Of a DNA stretch of 64,000 bases, positions 18,372 to 27,514 are shown piece after piece. This stretch comes from Desulforhabdus amnigena (GTDB taxonomy: Bacteria > Desulfobacterota > Syntrophobacteria > Syntrophobacterales > Syntrophobacteraceae): the NCBI RefSeq assembly GCF_027925305.1, contig NZ_BSDR01000001.1:2941001-3005000 (forward strand), given 5' to 3'. The translations under genes and the position numbers were made by a program. The notes beneath the pieces were generated by a model, which was given only the letters and a program-made list of their open reading frames with translations, did no database searches and was not told the DNA's origin. How positions within the stretch are numbered: position 1 is the stretch's first letter; each line of letters starts with the position of its first letter.

Positions 18372-19178
18372 CTACTTCTGAAGATTCCGGATGGAAAAGA
18401 TTTCATCACTAAGATCGAGATCGAAAGCGATCTCCCGGTAGGTCACTTCCGTTCTCTCACCGGGCTTATCCGCGGGCACAACCACCATCCTGGCCGGCAG
18501 GGTGCGGCCGGAAAAAGTTCGGACATCCGAAAACGTCATGGTTCTCGCAAGATGAAGTTCTTCATCGAAATAGGCGCTTTCTAGCGGCAGATAGTCCTGA
18601 AGCCGCACTACGACCACCACCTTTCCCCAGACCACAGGAGCATCCGGCTTGGGAATACAGGTGACTTCCACAATGTCTTTCCCTGCCCGCCGTCCTTCGA
18701 AGGTAACCTCAAAGTCGTAATCCTCCACAAAGCGGCTCTCCTTCACCAAGTCGTCGTTGGTGAAATGAGACCCCATCCAGGAAGCGGACATCATGGACGA
18801 CGGAAGTTTGATCACCCTTTTTACCTTGGGAAGATAATTCCAGATTTCGTTTCCGGAACGCAGGGTGGCCGTATCCTTTTCTTTTATGGGAGCCAGGATT
18901 TTGATGAGGGACTTTTCTTTTCCCTTGGACCAGAATTCCAGCGAGAGTGTCCTCTTCCAATGAGCGGTGACCACCACCATGGTCATTTCACCATGACTCG
19001 ACTCCCCCCGGTAGAGATCGTCCATCCGATCCAGAATTTCCCTGGCCGTAACGGCTGAAGCGGGTGTTGCAGGAAAGCAGAAAAAGCAGAGGACCGCCAG
19101 GGAACTCACTATCGCCAATATCCCGCGGGAAAAAGGACTGCCACTGTTTCGGCCATATTTCGAGGAAAACCAGGTCAT
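18372..19178 (-). CDS. LolA-like outer-membrane lipoprotein-sorting protein
   Basis: 268 residues with a signal peptide cleaved near PASAVTA (about residue 43), so periplasmic. The body carries features of the LolA_like family (PF17131): LEFWSKGKEKSLIKILAP, NEIWNYLPKVKRVIKLP and the hallmark MGSHFTNDDLVKES. Members have a LolA fold that carries lipid or lipoprotein between membranes; no substrate is established for this subfamily. Its start overlaps the ADP-ribosylglycohydrolase stop (ATGA), and it leads directly into two LolCE-like permeases, which supports a shuttle role. Confidence 0.88.
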   Translation of the reverse strand: MTWFSSKYGRNSGSPFSRGILAIVSSLAVLCFFCFPATPASAVTAREILDRMDDLYRGESSHGEMTMVVVTAHWKRTLSLEFWSKGKEKSLIKILAPIKEKDTATLRSGNEIWNYLPKVKRVIKLPSSMMSASWMGSHFTNDDLVKESRFVEDYDFEVTFEGRRAGKDIVEVTCIPKPDAPVVWGKVVVVVRLQDYLPLESAYFDEELHLARTMTFSDVRTFSGRTLPARMVVVPADKPGERTEVTYREIAFDLDLSDEIFSIRNLQK

Positions 19179-20107
19179 CTTTCAGCTCGTCCGATCTTTT
19201 CCAAAAGATCCACAATGTGCTGCGCCTGTTTCAAATCGGAGATCCATTCTCGTGGAATGGCTTCCTTCCCCAAATGAGCGCCGAGAATCATTCCCACAAT
19301 AGCCCCCCTGGCTGCAGAATCCCCACCCGCCATGACATTTTCAACCAGAGCCTCACGAAGATCGTCTTCGTATCGCGAAAGGAGATGCACCACGGAGGGA
19401 AAAGCTCCATTGCTGTCACAGCTTTGGCCAAAATGCATGATGGCGTCTCTCGTGCCGGTTCCTTTGCTTTCCAGGCCCACTTCCAGCATCTTTGCAAAGG
19501 GGGTTCCCTCGAAAGACTCTTCCCTCACTTCCCGCATGGCCGCCACGGGCGAACGCCCGTGAAGCACCTTCCAGGCAACACGGCCGAAAAACTCTGCACT
19601 GCCTATTACCAATGGCGTGTTATGCGTCATTGCCGTCTGAGTCTTGACGCTGGAAACGAGTTTTTCCAGGTCTTCCCGGTAACGGTAGACCAGTGGAGCA
19701 ATGCGTGCGGCCCCGCCCAGGTCCAGGGAAAAGGAACCGGATTCCGCCGGCCCTTTTCCCGAGGCAAAATTCACGAGTGTGGCCTTGGTGGCCTCGTCGA
19801 AATAACCATGGTAATTTTTGAAAAGTGCTTGCCAGCTCTCGGAAAAATGGTGGAGATCGAACTCGGAACGATCGGCAAGGGATTCCAGAAGGACTAGGGT
19901 TTGATCTCCGTAGTGAGTGAATTCACCCTTATCTTTGGTGGGATGATAGGATTCCTTGAGGGGCTTGAGCAGGTGTTCCACCCGCCCGAACTTTTGTTCG
20001 ATGATCTCCGTCTCGTAAATCCAATGGGCTCCCAGGGCCAGGGAATCGCCGGCAAAGGAAGCCATGACCATCGCTACGGCTTTTTCCTTTTTCATCGCCT
20101 TCGTCAT
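19175..20107 (-). CDS. ADP-ribosylglycohydrolase family protein (crystallin J1-like variant)
   Basis: 310 residues with the ARH/DraG all-helical layout: N-terminal SFAGDSLALGAHWIYE, a middle HYGDQTLVLLESL, and C-terminal GGDSAARGAIVGMILGAHLG. In active hydrolases the equivalent metal-binding motifs are usually TDDT and GGDTDT; here they read YGDQT and GGDSAA, so some Mg2+-ligand aspartates are replaced. This pattern resembles the J1-crystallin branch. It may bind ADP-ribose or a related ligand without standard catalysis. AAAGGAG lies upstream of ATG 20107. It is the first gene of the Lol-like operon. Confidence 0.85.
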   Translation of the reverse strand: MTKAMKKEKAVAMVMASFAGDSLALGAHWIYETEIIEQKFGRVEHLLKPLKESYHPTKDKGEFTHYGDQTLVLLESLADRSEFDLHHFSESWQALFKNYHGYFDEATKATLVNFASGKGPAESGSFSLDLGGAARIAPLVYRYREDLEKLVSSVKTQTAMTHNTPLVIGSAEFFGRVAWKVLHGRSPVAAMREVREESFEGTPFAKMLEVGLESKGTGTRDAIMHFGQSCDSNGAFPSVVHLLSRYEDDLREALVENVMAGGDSAARGAIVGMILGAHLGKEAIPREWISDLKQAQHIVDLLEKIGRAER

Positions 20108-20252
20108 CCTGCTCTCCTTTGAATGTCAATCCAACAGGCCTACGCCTGGCTCGAACGAGAGGAAGCCCCTCCCCCCCGAGCCATCGAAGTCCTTCATCAA
20201 CATCCATAAGTTAAGACAGAAAGAGCAAAATGCCTTGAGTTACCATAAAGAT

Positions 20253-20819
20253 TCAAGGGATAGAGATCTTGAGGTCTTCAGCCTGATATCTTGATATAGA
20301 GGCATTTTCACGGCGTTGAATCCAGCAGCGGAGGGTCTGCTCCAACTCCCATCCGGCACTCAGTTCTTCGCCTACGATACGGAGTAGATCCCTGCAACCG
20401 GCAGGTCCCAACATTGCCTTAAGCTCCGGACAGAGGTAGTGGAGGCAAAAATAGCTTTTCGCAATGAGTTTGCACCCATATTCCCCCACAAAGTAACAGC
20501 TCCCGGGAAGCCCCTTTTCATCGGGCAATTCTCTTCCCAACAGCATGTTGATCAGCAGGAGCATATGGTCGAATCCTTCCTCTATGCCCGAGAAACAACA
20601 ACTCCCATGGGGCTGGGCGGCGCAGACGGTGCAAGCTCGCACAACACCGTTTCGCCGCATGGCCGCACCCGTTTTGCCGATGGCTTCAAGGTAATTGTCC
20701 AAAAGCGTTCTGATTTCAGTATCGGAGGAAAGCTCCTGCCCCAGCTGCGCATACAACCATCTGGCCCGGCCGATTTTCTCTTCCACAGCCTGATCCAACA
20801 TTTCCTTCATGAAATACAT
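20253..20819 (-). CDS. Cysteine-rich protein of unknown function
   Basis: I do not recognise this 188-residue protein. It has nine cysteines arranged as C-x2-C-x7-CC and later C-x7-C-x8-C-x4-C-x11-C, which suggests an Fe-S cluster or zinc site; the rest is helical. No signal peptide or membrane segment is evident, so it is probably cytoplasmic. ATGs at 20819, 20810 and 20804 are all in frame; GGGGA is best spaced for 20810. It lies upstream of the ADP-ribosylglycohydrolase gene (145-bp gap), perhaps in the same transcription unit. Confidence 0.72.
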   Translation of the reverse strand: MYFMKEMLDQAVEEKIGRARWLYAQLGQELSSDTEIRTLLDNYLEAIGKTGAAMRRNGVVRACTVCAAQPHGSCCFSGIEEGFDHMLLLINMLLGRELPDEKGLPGSCYFVGEYGCKLIAKSYFCLHYLCPELKAMLGPAGCRDLLRIVGEELSAGWELEQTLRCWIQRRENASISRYQAEDLKISIP

Positions 20820-20925
20820 TCCCCGCTCAATTCAAGCAAGATAGAAGAATAACTATAAATTATAAAATACAACACTCAAACGAACACGTCGTTGCACACC
20901 AAAATTTGTTCCCTGGATTCTTCTT

Positions 20926-21618
20926 TCACGAGGAACCTTCCAGAGTCTTCAACGCTTCGTGCAGGCAATCTTCGGCACGATACCCTTTGAGCCGCGCCAA
21001 GTTCACCAGGTCCAGAAGAATTTCTCCAAAGGCTTTCGCAGACATGGGACTCTCGCTGGTCATGTAGTTTCCGAGAATCTGACTCTTTCCCACGAATTCT
21101 TGAGTGCGAGCTTGAACGTCGTTCCACCTGGAATCCTCTTTTCCCGCCAGGCGGGAGATCATCCTGTAGGCACGCATAAGAGCGGGGAGGGATTCGGGTA
21201 TCCCTTCAGACGGCTTTACTTTGCCCGCCTTTTCGCCCGCTTTGATTTTTTCCCAGTTTTGACGCACTTCCTTATCCGAACGGACCGTCGCATCCCCAAA
21301 AACATGGGGATGCCTGCGGATCATCTTTTCACAAATCAGGTCGCAGACCTCCTGCAGCTGGAAGTCATCCTTTTCTTCGTAGAGGTGAATGAGGAAAAAG
21401 ACCATGAAGAGAAGGTCTCCCAGCTCATCGGCCGCTTCACGAGTATGTCCGGAGCGTATGGCCGCCGAAGCTTCGTGGGCTTCCTCTATTAAGTAGGTTT
21501 GGACGCTTTCGGGGGTCTGTTTCCGATCCCAGGGACACCCGGATTCACCGCGCAGACGATCGATGATCTCCCATATTCTTCGTACTTTTAACCACCTATC
21601 CTGTTCACTCTCCATCAT
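20926..21618 (-). CDS. mazG: Nucleoside triphosphate pyrophosphohydrolase
   Basis: MazG hydrolyses (d)NTPs to monophosphates and pyrophosphate. The 230-residue protein carries the N-terminal domain signature CPWDRKQTPESVQTYLIEEA and the metal-binding EExxE...EADELGD-type pair (EEAHEASA, then AADELGDLLF), followed by the typical RRHPHVFGD and a second, weaker MazG-like repeat. Its start overlaps the cvpA stop by 4 bp (21615-21618). Confidence 0.93.
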   Translation of the reverse strand: MMESEQDRWLKVRRIWEIIDRLRGESGCPWDRKQTPESVQTYLIEEAHEASAAIRSGHTREAADELGDLLFMVFFLIHLYEEKDDFQLQEVCDLICEKMIRRHPHVFGDATVRSDKEVRQNWEKIKAGEKAGKVKPSEGIPESLPALMRAYRMISRLAGKEDSRWNDVQARTQEFVGKSQILGNYMTSESPMSAKAFGEILLDLVNLARLKGYRAEDCLHEALKTLEGSS

Positions 21619-22214
21619 CGCAAGACTCTCGCTTCCTTCTCAAAAGGCAACTTGGTTTTTTCCTTCACACGATCGCGACCTCGATCCCGATCCAGCCAAT
21701 AACGCTTGAGTTCTTTTTGCTTTTTTTCAAACAACATCTGAACCTTATCCGGTGTCGCCTGAATCACCACATGAGCAGCTTCCTGCACATAGGGGGTCAG
21801 ACCGGAATTATGGAGCATCCTATTCTGAGGTGAAAGGAAAAAGGTCAGAGCGGAAATCAGAATCACCGCCAAAGCCAGGGCCTTGGCTAGCCCCACGGCG
21901 GCGCCCCAAAACCTGTCAAAAAAGCCGAGTCCGCTTTTTTGCAGAAGTTTTGAAATGCCGAATCCGACGATGCCCAAACAAAACCATGCGAGAAAAAACA
22001 GGAGAACAAAACTGACGGCCTGAGGACCTATAAGCCTGGGAAAAGCTTCGGACAGTTGCACGCTCAACGATTCATAATAATGCGAAGCCAGAACAAAACC
22101 CGCAAGAACCCCCGCAATTCCAAAAACCTGAGAAATCGCTCCCCGCAGTATGCCACGCCCTACACAAAAAAGCCCTATTCCAAGCAGGACCCAGTCCAAT
22201 CCATTCAACTGCAT
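21615..22214 (-). CDS. cvpA: CvpA family membrane protein
   Basis: 199-residue inner-membrane protein. Four hydrophobic segments occupy roughly residues 1-130, with the CvpA/colicin-V-production phrases NGLDWVLLGIGLFCVGRGIL and GFFDRFWGAAVGLAKALAL. The C-terminal 65 residues are charged and cytoplasmic. The family role is poorly defined in most bacteria. It is translationally coupled both to a short upstream ORF (10-bp overlap) and to mazG downstream. Confidence 0.88.
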   Translation of the reverse strand: MQLNGLDWVLLGIGLFCVGRGILRGAISQVFGIAGVLAGFVLASHYYESLSVQLSEAFPRLIGPQAVSFVLLFFLAWFCLGIVGFGISKLLQKSGLGFFDRFWGAAVGLAKALALAVILISALTFFLSPQNRMLHNSGLTPYVQEAAHVVIQATPDKVQMLFEKKQKELKRYWLDRDRGRDRVKEKTKLPFEKEARVLR

Positions 22215-22381
22215 CCGGTTCCCTCCCCCTGTCGACTGACATACTGCAGCAATCCACCGTCCGCGCTTTCAGTGGATTCCCGGAGCCGTCGTTGCAGCCT
22301 ATCAAACAACCTGATTTTATCCAAGTCGAGACCGTTCGCAACCACCAATTCTCGTGTTGGTCGCTCATGATAAGATTCCAT
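22205..22381 (-). CDS. Small 58-residue protein upstream of cvpA
   Basis: An open frame of 58 codons starting ATG at 22381 (MESYHERPTRELVVANG...) and ending TGA at 22205-22207, overlapping the cvpA start by 10 bp. AGGGG lies upstream at a plausible distance. The product is charged and helical (LDLDKIRLFDRLQRRLRES) without a membrane segment. No family recognised. The coupling and the sensible amino-acid composition support it being real. Confidence 0.55.
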   Translation of the reverse strand: MESYHERPTRELVVANGLDLDKIRLFDRLQRRLRESTESADGGLLQYVSRQGEGTGCS

Positions 22382-22858
22382 TTCCCATACCCCTCATATG
22401 ATACTGATTTAATTTAATAATATTAAGCCAATACCTCCTCCCCCCCCAATTCCAAAACTTTCTTCTTGACAAGGCTAAAACCTGGGTGAATTTTAGTTCC
22501 AGCCGCATCCTCTTCCCATTCTCCTGCTGCGAAAGCGTTCGAAAAGCGTAGACCTTTGCTGGAAGCTCTACCGCACCTCTCTTTTTCGCTTTCAAAAGTG
22601 CATATTGTCAGACCTGAAAACACATGCTAAAAATATCAGGTTTATTGAAAAAAACAGCTTACGGCGAACCGATGGTTCAAAGGACACGGCCCCCCTTGGG
22701 AAGCGTTCCCTGCAAATGAGGAAATCTTCGAAGGGGTTTTGCTTTGTTCATGCCGAACACAAAGATATATTATTAAAATAACATCATTTTCAGGATAGGG
22801 TATACATAAAATACTTGAGATATTTCGGTGAACCCTTCCAGAAGAGGACGAAAAGGCT
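22382..22858. other. Divergent intergenic region between the cvpA genes and phoH
   Basis: 477 bp without a protein gene. The candidate 6S RNA occupies the middle on the minus strand. Toward phoH, TTGTTC and TATATT (near 22744 and 22766, 16-bp spacing) could be a plus-strand promoter. The 60 bp next to the small cvpA-leading gene is AT-rich with a C-tract. Confidence 0.5.
22500..22735 (-). ncRNA. ssrS: Candidate 6S RNA
   Basis: On the minus strand the stretch GGGCCGTGTCCTTTGAACCAT (complement of 22672-22692) parallels the E. coli 6S RNA segment around the pRNA start (GGGCC-GUCC-UGA-CC-AU). It is embedded in a potential long hairpin: GCTTCCC near 22702 can pair with GGGAAG near 22513, and ACCTGA pairs with TCAGGT further in. 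There is no credible coding frame. Position upstream of the cvpA-mazG genes is compatible with an RNA gene. Ends are approximate, and identification rests on eye alignment only. Confidence 0.38.
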
Positions 22859-23878
22859 TTGGCCCAATCACAAAGCAAGCATAAAGCTCAGACAACCACC
22901 GCACAGGTAGCTTTCGACGACAACCATCTGGTGCAGCAACTTGCAGGGGAACAGAACAGCCACCTGAAGATCATTGAAAAACAGCTGGATGTGCGTATTC
23001 ATCTTAGAGGAAACCAATTCAGCATCACCGGGGATACTCCCCAGGTGGAACTCAGCGAAAAACTTCTTCAGCAACTGGCTGAACTCATCCAAAAGGGCTA
23101 TCCCCTCTTTGGCAGCGACATTCTTTATTCCATCCGCATCTTGAGTGAAAATATCCATCGGAATCTCAAGGACATTCTTCTAGACCAGATTTTCATTGCA
23201 TCCAATAAGCGAATCATCACCCCCAAGAGTGTCAAGCAGAAGGAGTATATCGAGGCGATACGCAACTACGATATCGCTTTCGGCATTGGCCCGGCTGGAA
23301 CCGGAAAAACGTACTTGGCCATGGCCATGGCTGTTGCAGCCATGACCAAGGACCAGGTGAGGCGCATTGTTCTGGTGCGTCCCGCAGTGGAAGCCGGTGA
23401 GAAATTGGGGTTTCTGCCCGGAGATCTTGCTGAAAAGGTAAATCCTTACCTGCGCCCGCTCTACGATGCTCTTCACGACATGATGGATTTTGAAAGAGCT
23501 TCCAACTTGATCGAGCGTGGCGCGATAGAGGTGGCTCCCCTCGCCTTCATGCGAGGACGCACGCTCAATGACGCATTCGTGATCCTCGATGAAGCCCAGA
23601 ACACCACGCGAGAACAAATGAAAATGTTTCTGACCCGACTCGGGCTGGGTTCCAAAGCGGTCATCACCGGCGACATCACTCAGATCGATCTGCCCGAGAC
23701 AAAAGCATCCGGGCTCGTTGAAGCAATCACATTATTAAAAGGAATCGATGGGATACGCCTTGTTTTCTTCAGCAATCGCGACGTGGTCAGGCACCGGTTG
23801 GTCCAGGAAATCATCCAGGCTTACGAGCGCCTGGAAAAGGGCAAAACGGTACCACCCAGCGGTTCAGCAGAAAAGTAG
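22859..23878 (+). CDS. phoH: PhoH family ATPase
   Basis: 339-residue PhoH-like P-loop protein (PhoH/YbeZ type), thought to act in RNA metabolism with YbeY. Walker A is GPAGTGKT (144-151); Walker B is FVILDEAQN near 240; an N-terminal KH-like region occupies about 20-110. The start is TTG at 22859, with AGGACGAAAAGG upstream. It is the first gene of a run phoH-pgpH-ybeY conserved in many bacteria, with the next start 4 bp after its stop. Confidence 0.93.
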   Translation: MAQSQSKHKAQTTTAQVAFDDNHLVQQLAGEQNSHLKIIEKQLDVRIHLRGNQFSITGDTPQVELSEKLLQQLAELIQKGYPLFGSDILYSIRILSENIHRNLKDILLDQIFIASNKRIITPKSVKQKEYIEAIRNYDIAFGIGPAGTGKTYLAMAMAVAAMTKDQVRRIVLVRPAVEAGEKLGFLPGDLAEKVNPYLRPLYDALHDMMDFERASNLIERGAIEVAPLAFMRGRTLNDAFVILDEAQNTTREQMKMFLTRLGLGSKAVITGDITQIDLPETKASGLVEAITLLKGIDGIRLVFFSNRDVVRHRLVQEIIQAYERLEKGKTVPPSGSAEK

Positions 23879-23882
23879 ATTT

Positions 23883-26381
23883 ATGGAAAAGGAAAAACGG
23901 GAACAAGATAAGCACAAAAACAAGTCGAAGATTACCCGGGGCAAGAATGGCTTGATCTGTTCCATGGAGGATATCCTTTGCCAGAAAGCTCTGTTCCTGG
24001 GTTTACTCAGCCTGCTCATCTCTTTTCTTATCACTCCATCCTTCACCATGGAGTCCCCGCCCTACCGATTGGGAGATGTCGCAGACCAGAATATCAAGGC
24101 TGGACAAAACCTGCGTGTAGAAGACAAGGAAACAACGCTCAAGAAGCGTGAAGAAGCTGTCCGCCAGGCTCCCCTGGTGTACGATCTGGATGAAAGTGTG
24201 GCAAAAAATGCTCAGGAACGGCTGGAAACAGCATTCCAAACCATGAGAGAGTATCTCAAGGCCGACAATTCCTCATCAGAAAACCAGGCAATGGTTCCTG
24301 AACAGGCGCTCGATAATTTTTCGTCATCCATGGATTCTTCCTCTCTGGTACTGAAACATTTCAGGCACTCATCCTTTGCCTTTCCCGGAAAGAAAGATTT
24401 TGAAGTTCTTGTGGGATTCCCGGTCCCGGACGAAATTTTTTCCAATTTAGTCGACAGCCGTTTCGACCGGAGCCTTCAAGACAAAATGAGCCGCCTTCTG
24501 GAATCGACATTTGAGGGAGGAATCGTTGCCAATAAGGCCTCCCTGCTTCAGGCTCAGGGGGAACGTATTGTGATCCGCAAAACCGGAACCATGGAAGAGT
24601 ATTTGACATCACCTTCCCATCCCTTTCCAGACCTTGAAGAAGTGCGCAAGATGACACGGATGGAGGCTCTGGAACTGGGGAGAGATGTAAAGGAAATGGT
24701 GGCCATCGCTTTTCTTGCGACTCAGCTCCTCAAACCCAACCTCACTTTCAATCCGGAAGAAACGGGAAACCGCAGGGAACAGGCCTATGCGGCTGTGGAA
24801 CCGGTTTATATTCAGCTCATGAAAAACGAAATGCTGGTTCGGGAGGGGCAAAAAATAGGCCCCCAGGAACTGCTCAAACTGGAAGCTCAGGCACAGACAA
24901 GGCCCGGTCGGCATCAGTTGTTGATGATCTTCATTACCATGTTTCTTTTCAGCGGCCTTTGCATCTGGGTGGTCACCAATGTGACCCACCGGCACATCCC
25001 ATCCTTTCGGATGGAATTTCACGATTTGCTCTTTTTGGGAACCCTGCTGATTTTCCTCCTGACTTTGGGGCGCTCCACCATGTGGATAGCCGACATGGTG
25101 GGCGACGGAGCGAGCCACCTGAGCGGCAAGACACTCCTGTACGCCATCCCTCTGACCACCGGCGCCATGATGACCAGCATCTTTTTCGGAGTGACCGTCT
25201 CCCTCATTTTTTCCCTGCTCCTGACCTTGTTTGCGGGCATGCTTTTCGGCAAAGACTTTGGCCTTTTCTTTTTCTTTCTCATCGGCTCCTTCGTGGCGGC
25301 ACACGGAGTGACTCCCTGCCGCAACCGTATGATTCCCATCAAGGCGGGGCTCCTGGTGGGGATCACCAACGTGTTTCTCATCGTACTGACCGCATTCATT
25401 CACGATCAGCTCCTTTTCTTCAAGATTTTGTCAAATGCCTTTTTCGCCTTTTGCAGCGGACTGTTTTCAGGCATCCTCGTAACGGGGTTGACCCCCCTGG
25501 TGGAAATGCTCTTCGGATACACCACCGATATCAAACTCCTGGAACTGGCCACCATGGACCAACCTCTTCTTCAGGAACTCATGGTGCAGGCCCCTGGCAC
25601 CTACCACCACAGCATCATTGTGGGCAACATGGTGGAAGCAGCCGCCAAGTCCATCGGCGCCAATTCCCTCCTGGCCAAAGTGGCAGCCTATTACCACGAC
25701 ATCGGCAAAATCAAAAAGCCCCTGTACTTTATAGAAAATCAGTTCGACTGTGAAAACCGGCATGAAAAACTTGCCCCCTCCATGAGCAGCCTCATTCTCA
25801 TCTCCCATGTGAAGGAAGGCGTGGAACTGGCTAAACAGCACAGGCTGGGAAAAGCGATCATCGACATCATCAGCCAGCATCACGGTAAGAGCTTCATCTC
25901 CTTTTTCTATCAAAAGGCGCTGGATGCGAGGGAAAAGGCTCAGAACAGCAAAGGGGCGGAGCTTCCCCCCATCAACATGGACGACTACCGTTATCCCGGC
26001 CCCAAGCCTCAAACCAAAGAAGCGGGTCTCGTGATGCTGGGAGACGTGGTCGAAGCCGCCTGCCGTTCTCTTACGGACCCCACTCCCGCCAGAATTCAGG
26101 GACTGGTGAATCGGCTGATCAACAATATTTTCAGCGACGGCCAACTGGAAGAATGTGAACTGACACTGAAAGATCTGCACCAGATCGCCAAGCATTTCAA
26201 TCAGATCCTTGCGACTGTCCATCACAAGCGCATCGAATACCCCTCTGCTCCATGCAATGATTCAAAAGGAAAAACAGATGCCTCTGATTCAAATCAGCGT
26301 GAATCAAAGCCGGATCGAGATAAACCCGGAACTCCTAGAGAAAAAAGCAGAACAGATCTTAAACGCCTTGGGATACACTGA
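23883..26381 (+). CDS. 7TM-HD membrane phosphohydrolase (PgpH-like)
   Basis: 832 residues: N-terminal membrane helix ([18 protein letters not shown]), a large 7TMR-HDED extracytoplasmic domain to about residue 340, about seven membrane helices, then a cytoplasmic HD domain. HD signatures are [15 protein letters not shown], the HD pair in [13 protein letters not shown], and ISQHHG. Characterised PgpH proteins degrade cyclic-di-AMP; whether this organism uses that nucleotide is not shown here. ATG 23883 fits better than an earlier in-frame ATG inside phoH. The last 35 codons overlap the start of ybeY and are low-complexity. Confidence 0.9.
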   Translation: MEKEKREQDKHKNKSKITRGKNGLICSMEDILCQKALFLGLLSLLISFLITPSFTMESPPYRLGDVADQNIKAGQNLRVEDKETTLKKREEAVRQAPLVYDLDESVAKNAQERLETAFQTMREYLKADNSSSENQAMVPEQALDNFSSSMDSSSLVLKHFRHSSFAFPGKKDFEVLVGFPVPDEIFSNLVDSRFDRSLQDKMSRLLESTFEGGIVANKASLLQAQGERIVIRKTGTMEEYLTSPSHPFPDLEEVRKMTRMEALELGRDVKEMVAIAFLATQLLKPNLTFNPEETGNRREQAYAAVEPVYIQLMKNEMLVREGQKIGPQELLKLEAQAQTRPGRHQLLMIFITMFLFSGLCIWVVTNVTHRHIPSFRMEFHDLLFLGTLLIFLLTLGRSTMWIADMVGDGASHLSGKTLLYAIPLTTGAMMTSIFFGVTVSLIFSLLLTLFAGMLFGKDFGLFFFFLIGSFVAAHGVTPCRNRMIPIKAGLLVGITNVFLIVLTAFIHDQLLFFKILSNAFFAFCSGLFSGILVTGLTPLVEMLFGYTTDIKLLELATMDQPLLQELMVQAPGTYHHSIIVGNMVEAAAKSIGANSLLAKVAAYYHDIGKIKKPLYFIENQFDCENRHEKLAPSMSSLILISHVKEGVELAKQHRLGKAIIDIISQHHGKSFISFFYQKALDAREKAQNSKGAELPPINMDDYRYPGPKPQTKEAGLVMLGDVVEAACRSLTDPTPARIQGLVNRLINNIFSDGQLEECELTLKDLHQIAKHFNQILATVHHKRIEYPSAPCNDSKGKTDASDSNQRESKPDRDKPGTPREKSRTDLKRLGIH

Positions 26382-26769
26382 CGTCGAATTGAGCATTATG
26401 ATCGTGGATGACGAAGAGATGACCCACATCAACAGGGAATACCGCAAGATCGATTCCACGACGGATGTCCTCTCGTTTCCCATGTGGGAGGGGGATTTCG
26501 GCGATGTCTGTATGGATCTCCTGGGCGATGTGGTCATCTCCGCTCCCACGGCCGAGCTCATGAGCCGAGAACATGGACTCCCTTTCTCTGCGATAATGGA
26601 TCTGCTTCTTGTGCACGGAATTCTCCATCTTGTGGGCTATGACCATGAGCGTGGGGATGAAGAAGCCCGGGAGATGGAATCCAGGAGTATCGAACTGTTG
26701 AAAATGCTGGGACACTCTGAAAAGGACTTTGACTGGTATCTCAATCCGGACGATGAACCGACAGACTGA
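26278..26769 (+). CDS. ybeY: Endoribonuclease / rRNA maturation factor YbeY
   Basis: YbeY is a zinc endoribonuclease for 16S rRNA maturation and ribosome quality control. The 163-residue protein has the metal motif [11 protein letters not shown] and the conserved [10 protein letters not shown] segment. ATG 26278 is chosen because AAAAGGA lies about eight bases upstream and the sequence [10 protein letters not shown] fits the family start; ATGs at 26257 and 26209 are in frame. The gene starts 104 bp before the pgpH-like gene ends. Confidence 0.93.
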   Translation: MPLIQISVNQSRIEINPELLEKKAEQILNALGYTDVELSIMIVDDEEMTHINREYRKIDSTTDVLSFPMWEGDFGDVCMDLLGDVVISAPTAELMSREHGLPFSAIMDLLLVHGILHLVGYDHERGDEEAREMESRSIELLKMLGHSEKDFDWYLNPDDEPTD

Positions 26770-26785
26770 GCCTTTTTTCATATAA
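26767..26785 (+). repeat. 19-nt direct repeat, copy 1
   Basis: TGAGCCTTTTTTCATATAA occurs here, between ybeY and pdxJ, and again unchanged at 30138-30156. The role is unknown. Confidence 0.6.
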
Positions 26786-26797
26786 CAAGGAGGAATT

Positions 26798-27514
26798 TTG
26801 GCCAGACTTGCTATCAACGTAGATCATGTGGCCACCGTACGGCAGGCGCGCTTGGCCAGTGAACCGGACCCCGTCACGGCTGCGGCAATGGCGGAATTGG
26901 CCGGAGCGCAGGGAATTGTGGTGCATCTTCGCGAAGACAGACGCCATATCCAGGACCGGGATGTGGAAATCCTGCGGCGAACGGTAAAAACCAATCTGAA
27001 CCTGGAGATGGCGGCCACTCCGGAAATGGTCCAGACCGCCTTGCGCCTTCAACCGGATATGGTAACGCTCGTTCCCGAAAAGCGGCAGGAATTGACCACA
27101 GAGGGAGGACTCGACGTAACTCTGTACGAAGAAGCTCTCAAGGATGTTTTGGAAACCTTCCATAAGGGGGGCATCGCCGTGAGCCTTTTCATCGATCCCG
27201 ATCCCAAGCAGATCAAAACGGCTCACCGCCTGGAAACGGACTATATAGAAATCCATACGGGAAGCTTTGCCGAAGCCAAAACATTCCAGAGGCGCCAGGA
27301 AGAATACGACCGGGTCGTTACCGCAGCCAAACTGGCTCATAAGCTGGGGCTGGGAGTCCATGCCGGCCACGGAGTAGATTACCAGAACATCGTTTGGCTC
27401 CGTAATATTTCAGAAATCGAGGAATTCAGCATTGGCCACGCAGTGATCGCCCGGGCAGTCCTGGTGGGTATAGACCGCGCCGTTCGCGAAATGCTTGCTC
27501 TGGTAAACGGGTAG
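26798..27514 (+). CDS. pdxJ: Pyridoxine 5'-phosphate synthase
   Basis: PdxJ condenses 1-deoxyxylulose-5-phosphate with 3-amino-2-oxopropyl phosphate in the DXP-dependent vitamin B6 pathway. The 238-residue TIM barrel begins ARLAINVDHVATVRQAR and includes VHLREDRRHIQD, VTLVPEKR and VHAGHGVDY, all PdxJ signatures. The start is TTG at 26798, behind an AAGGAGG site. acpS follows directly without spacing, the common pdxJ-acpS pairing. Confidence 0.96.
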   Translation: MARLAINVDHVATVRQARLASEPDPVTAAAMAELAGAQGIVVHLREDRRHIQDRDVEILRRTVKTNLNLEMAATPEMVQTALRLQPDMVTLVPEKRQELTTEGGLDVTLYEEALKDVLETFHKGGIAVSLFIDPDPKQIKTAHRLETDYIEIHTGSFAEAKTFQRRQEEYDRVVTAAKLAHKLGLGVHAGHGVDYQNIVWLRNISEIEEFSIGHAVIARAVLVGIDRAVREMLALVNG

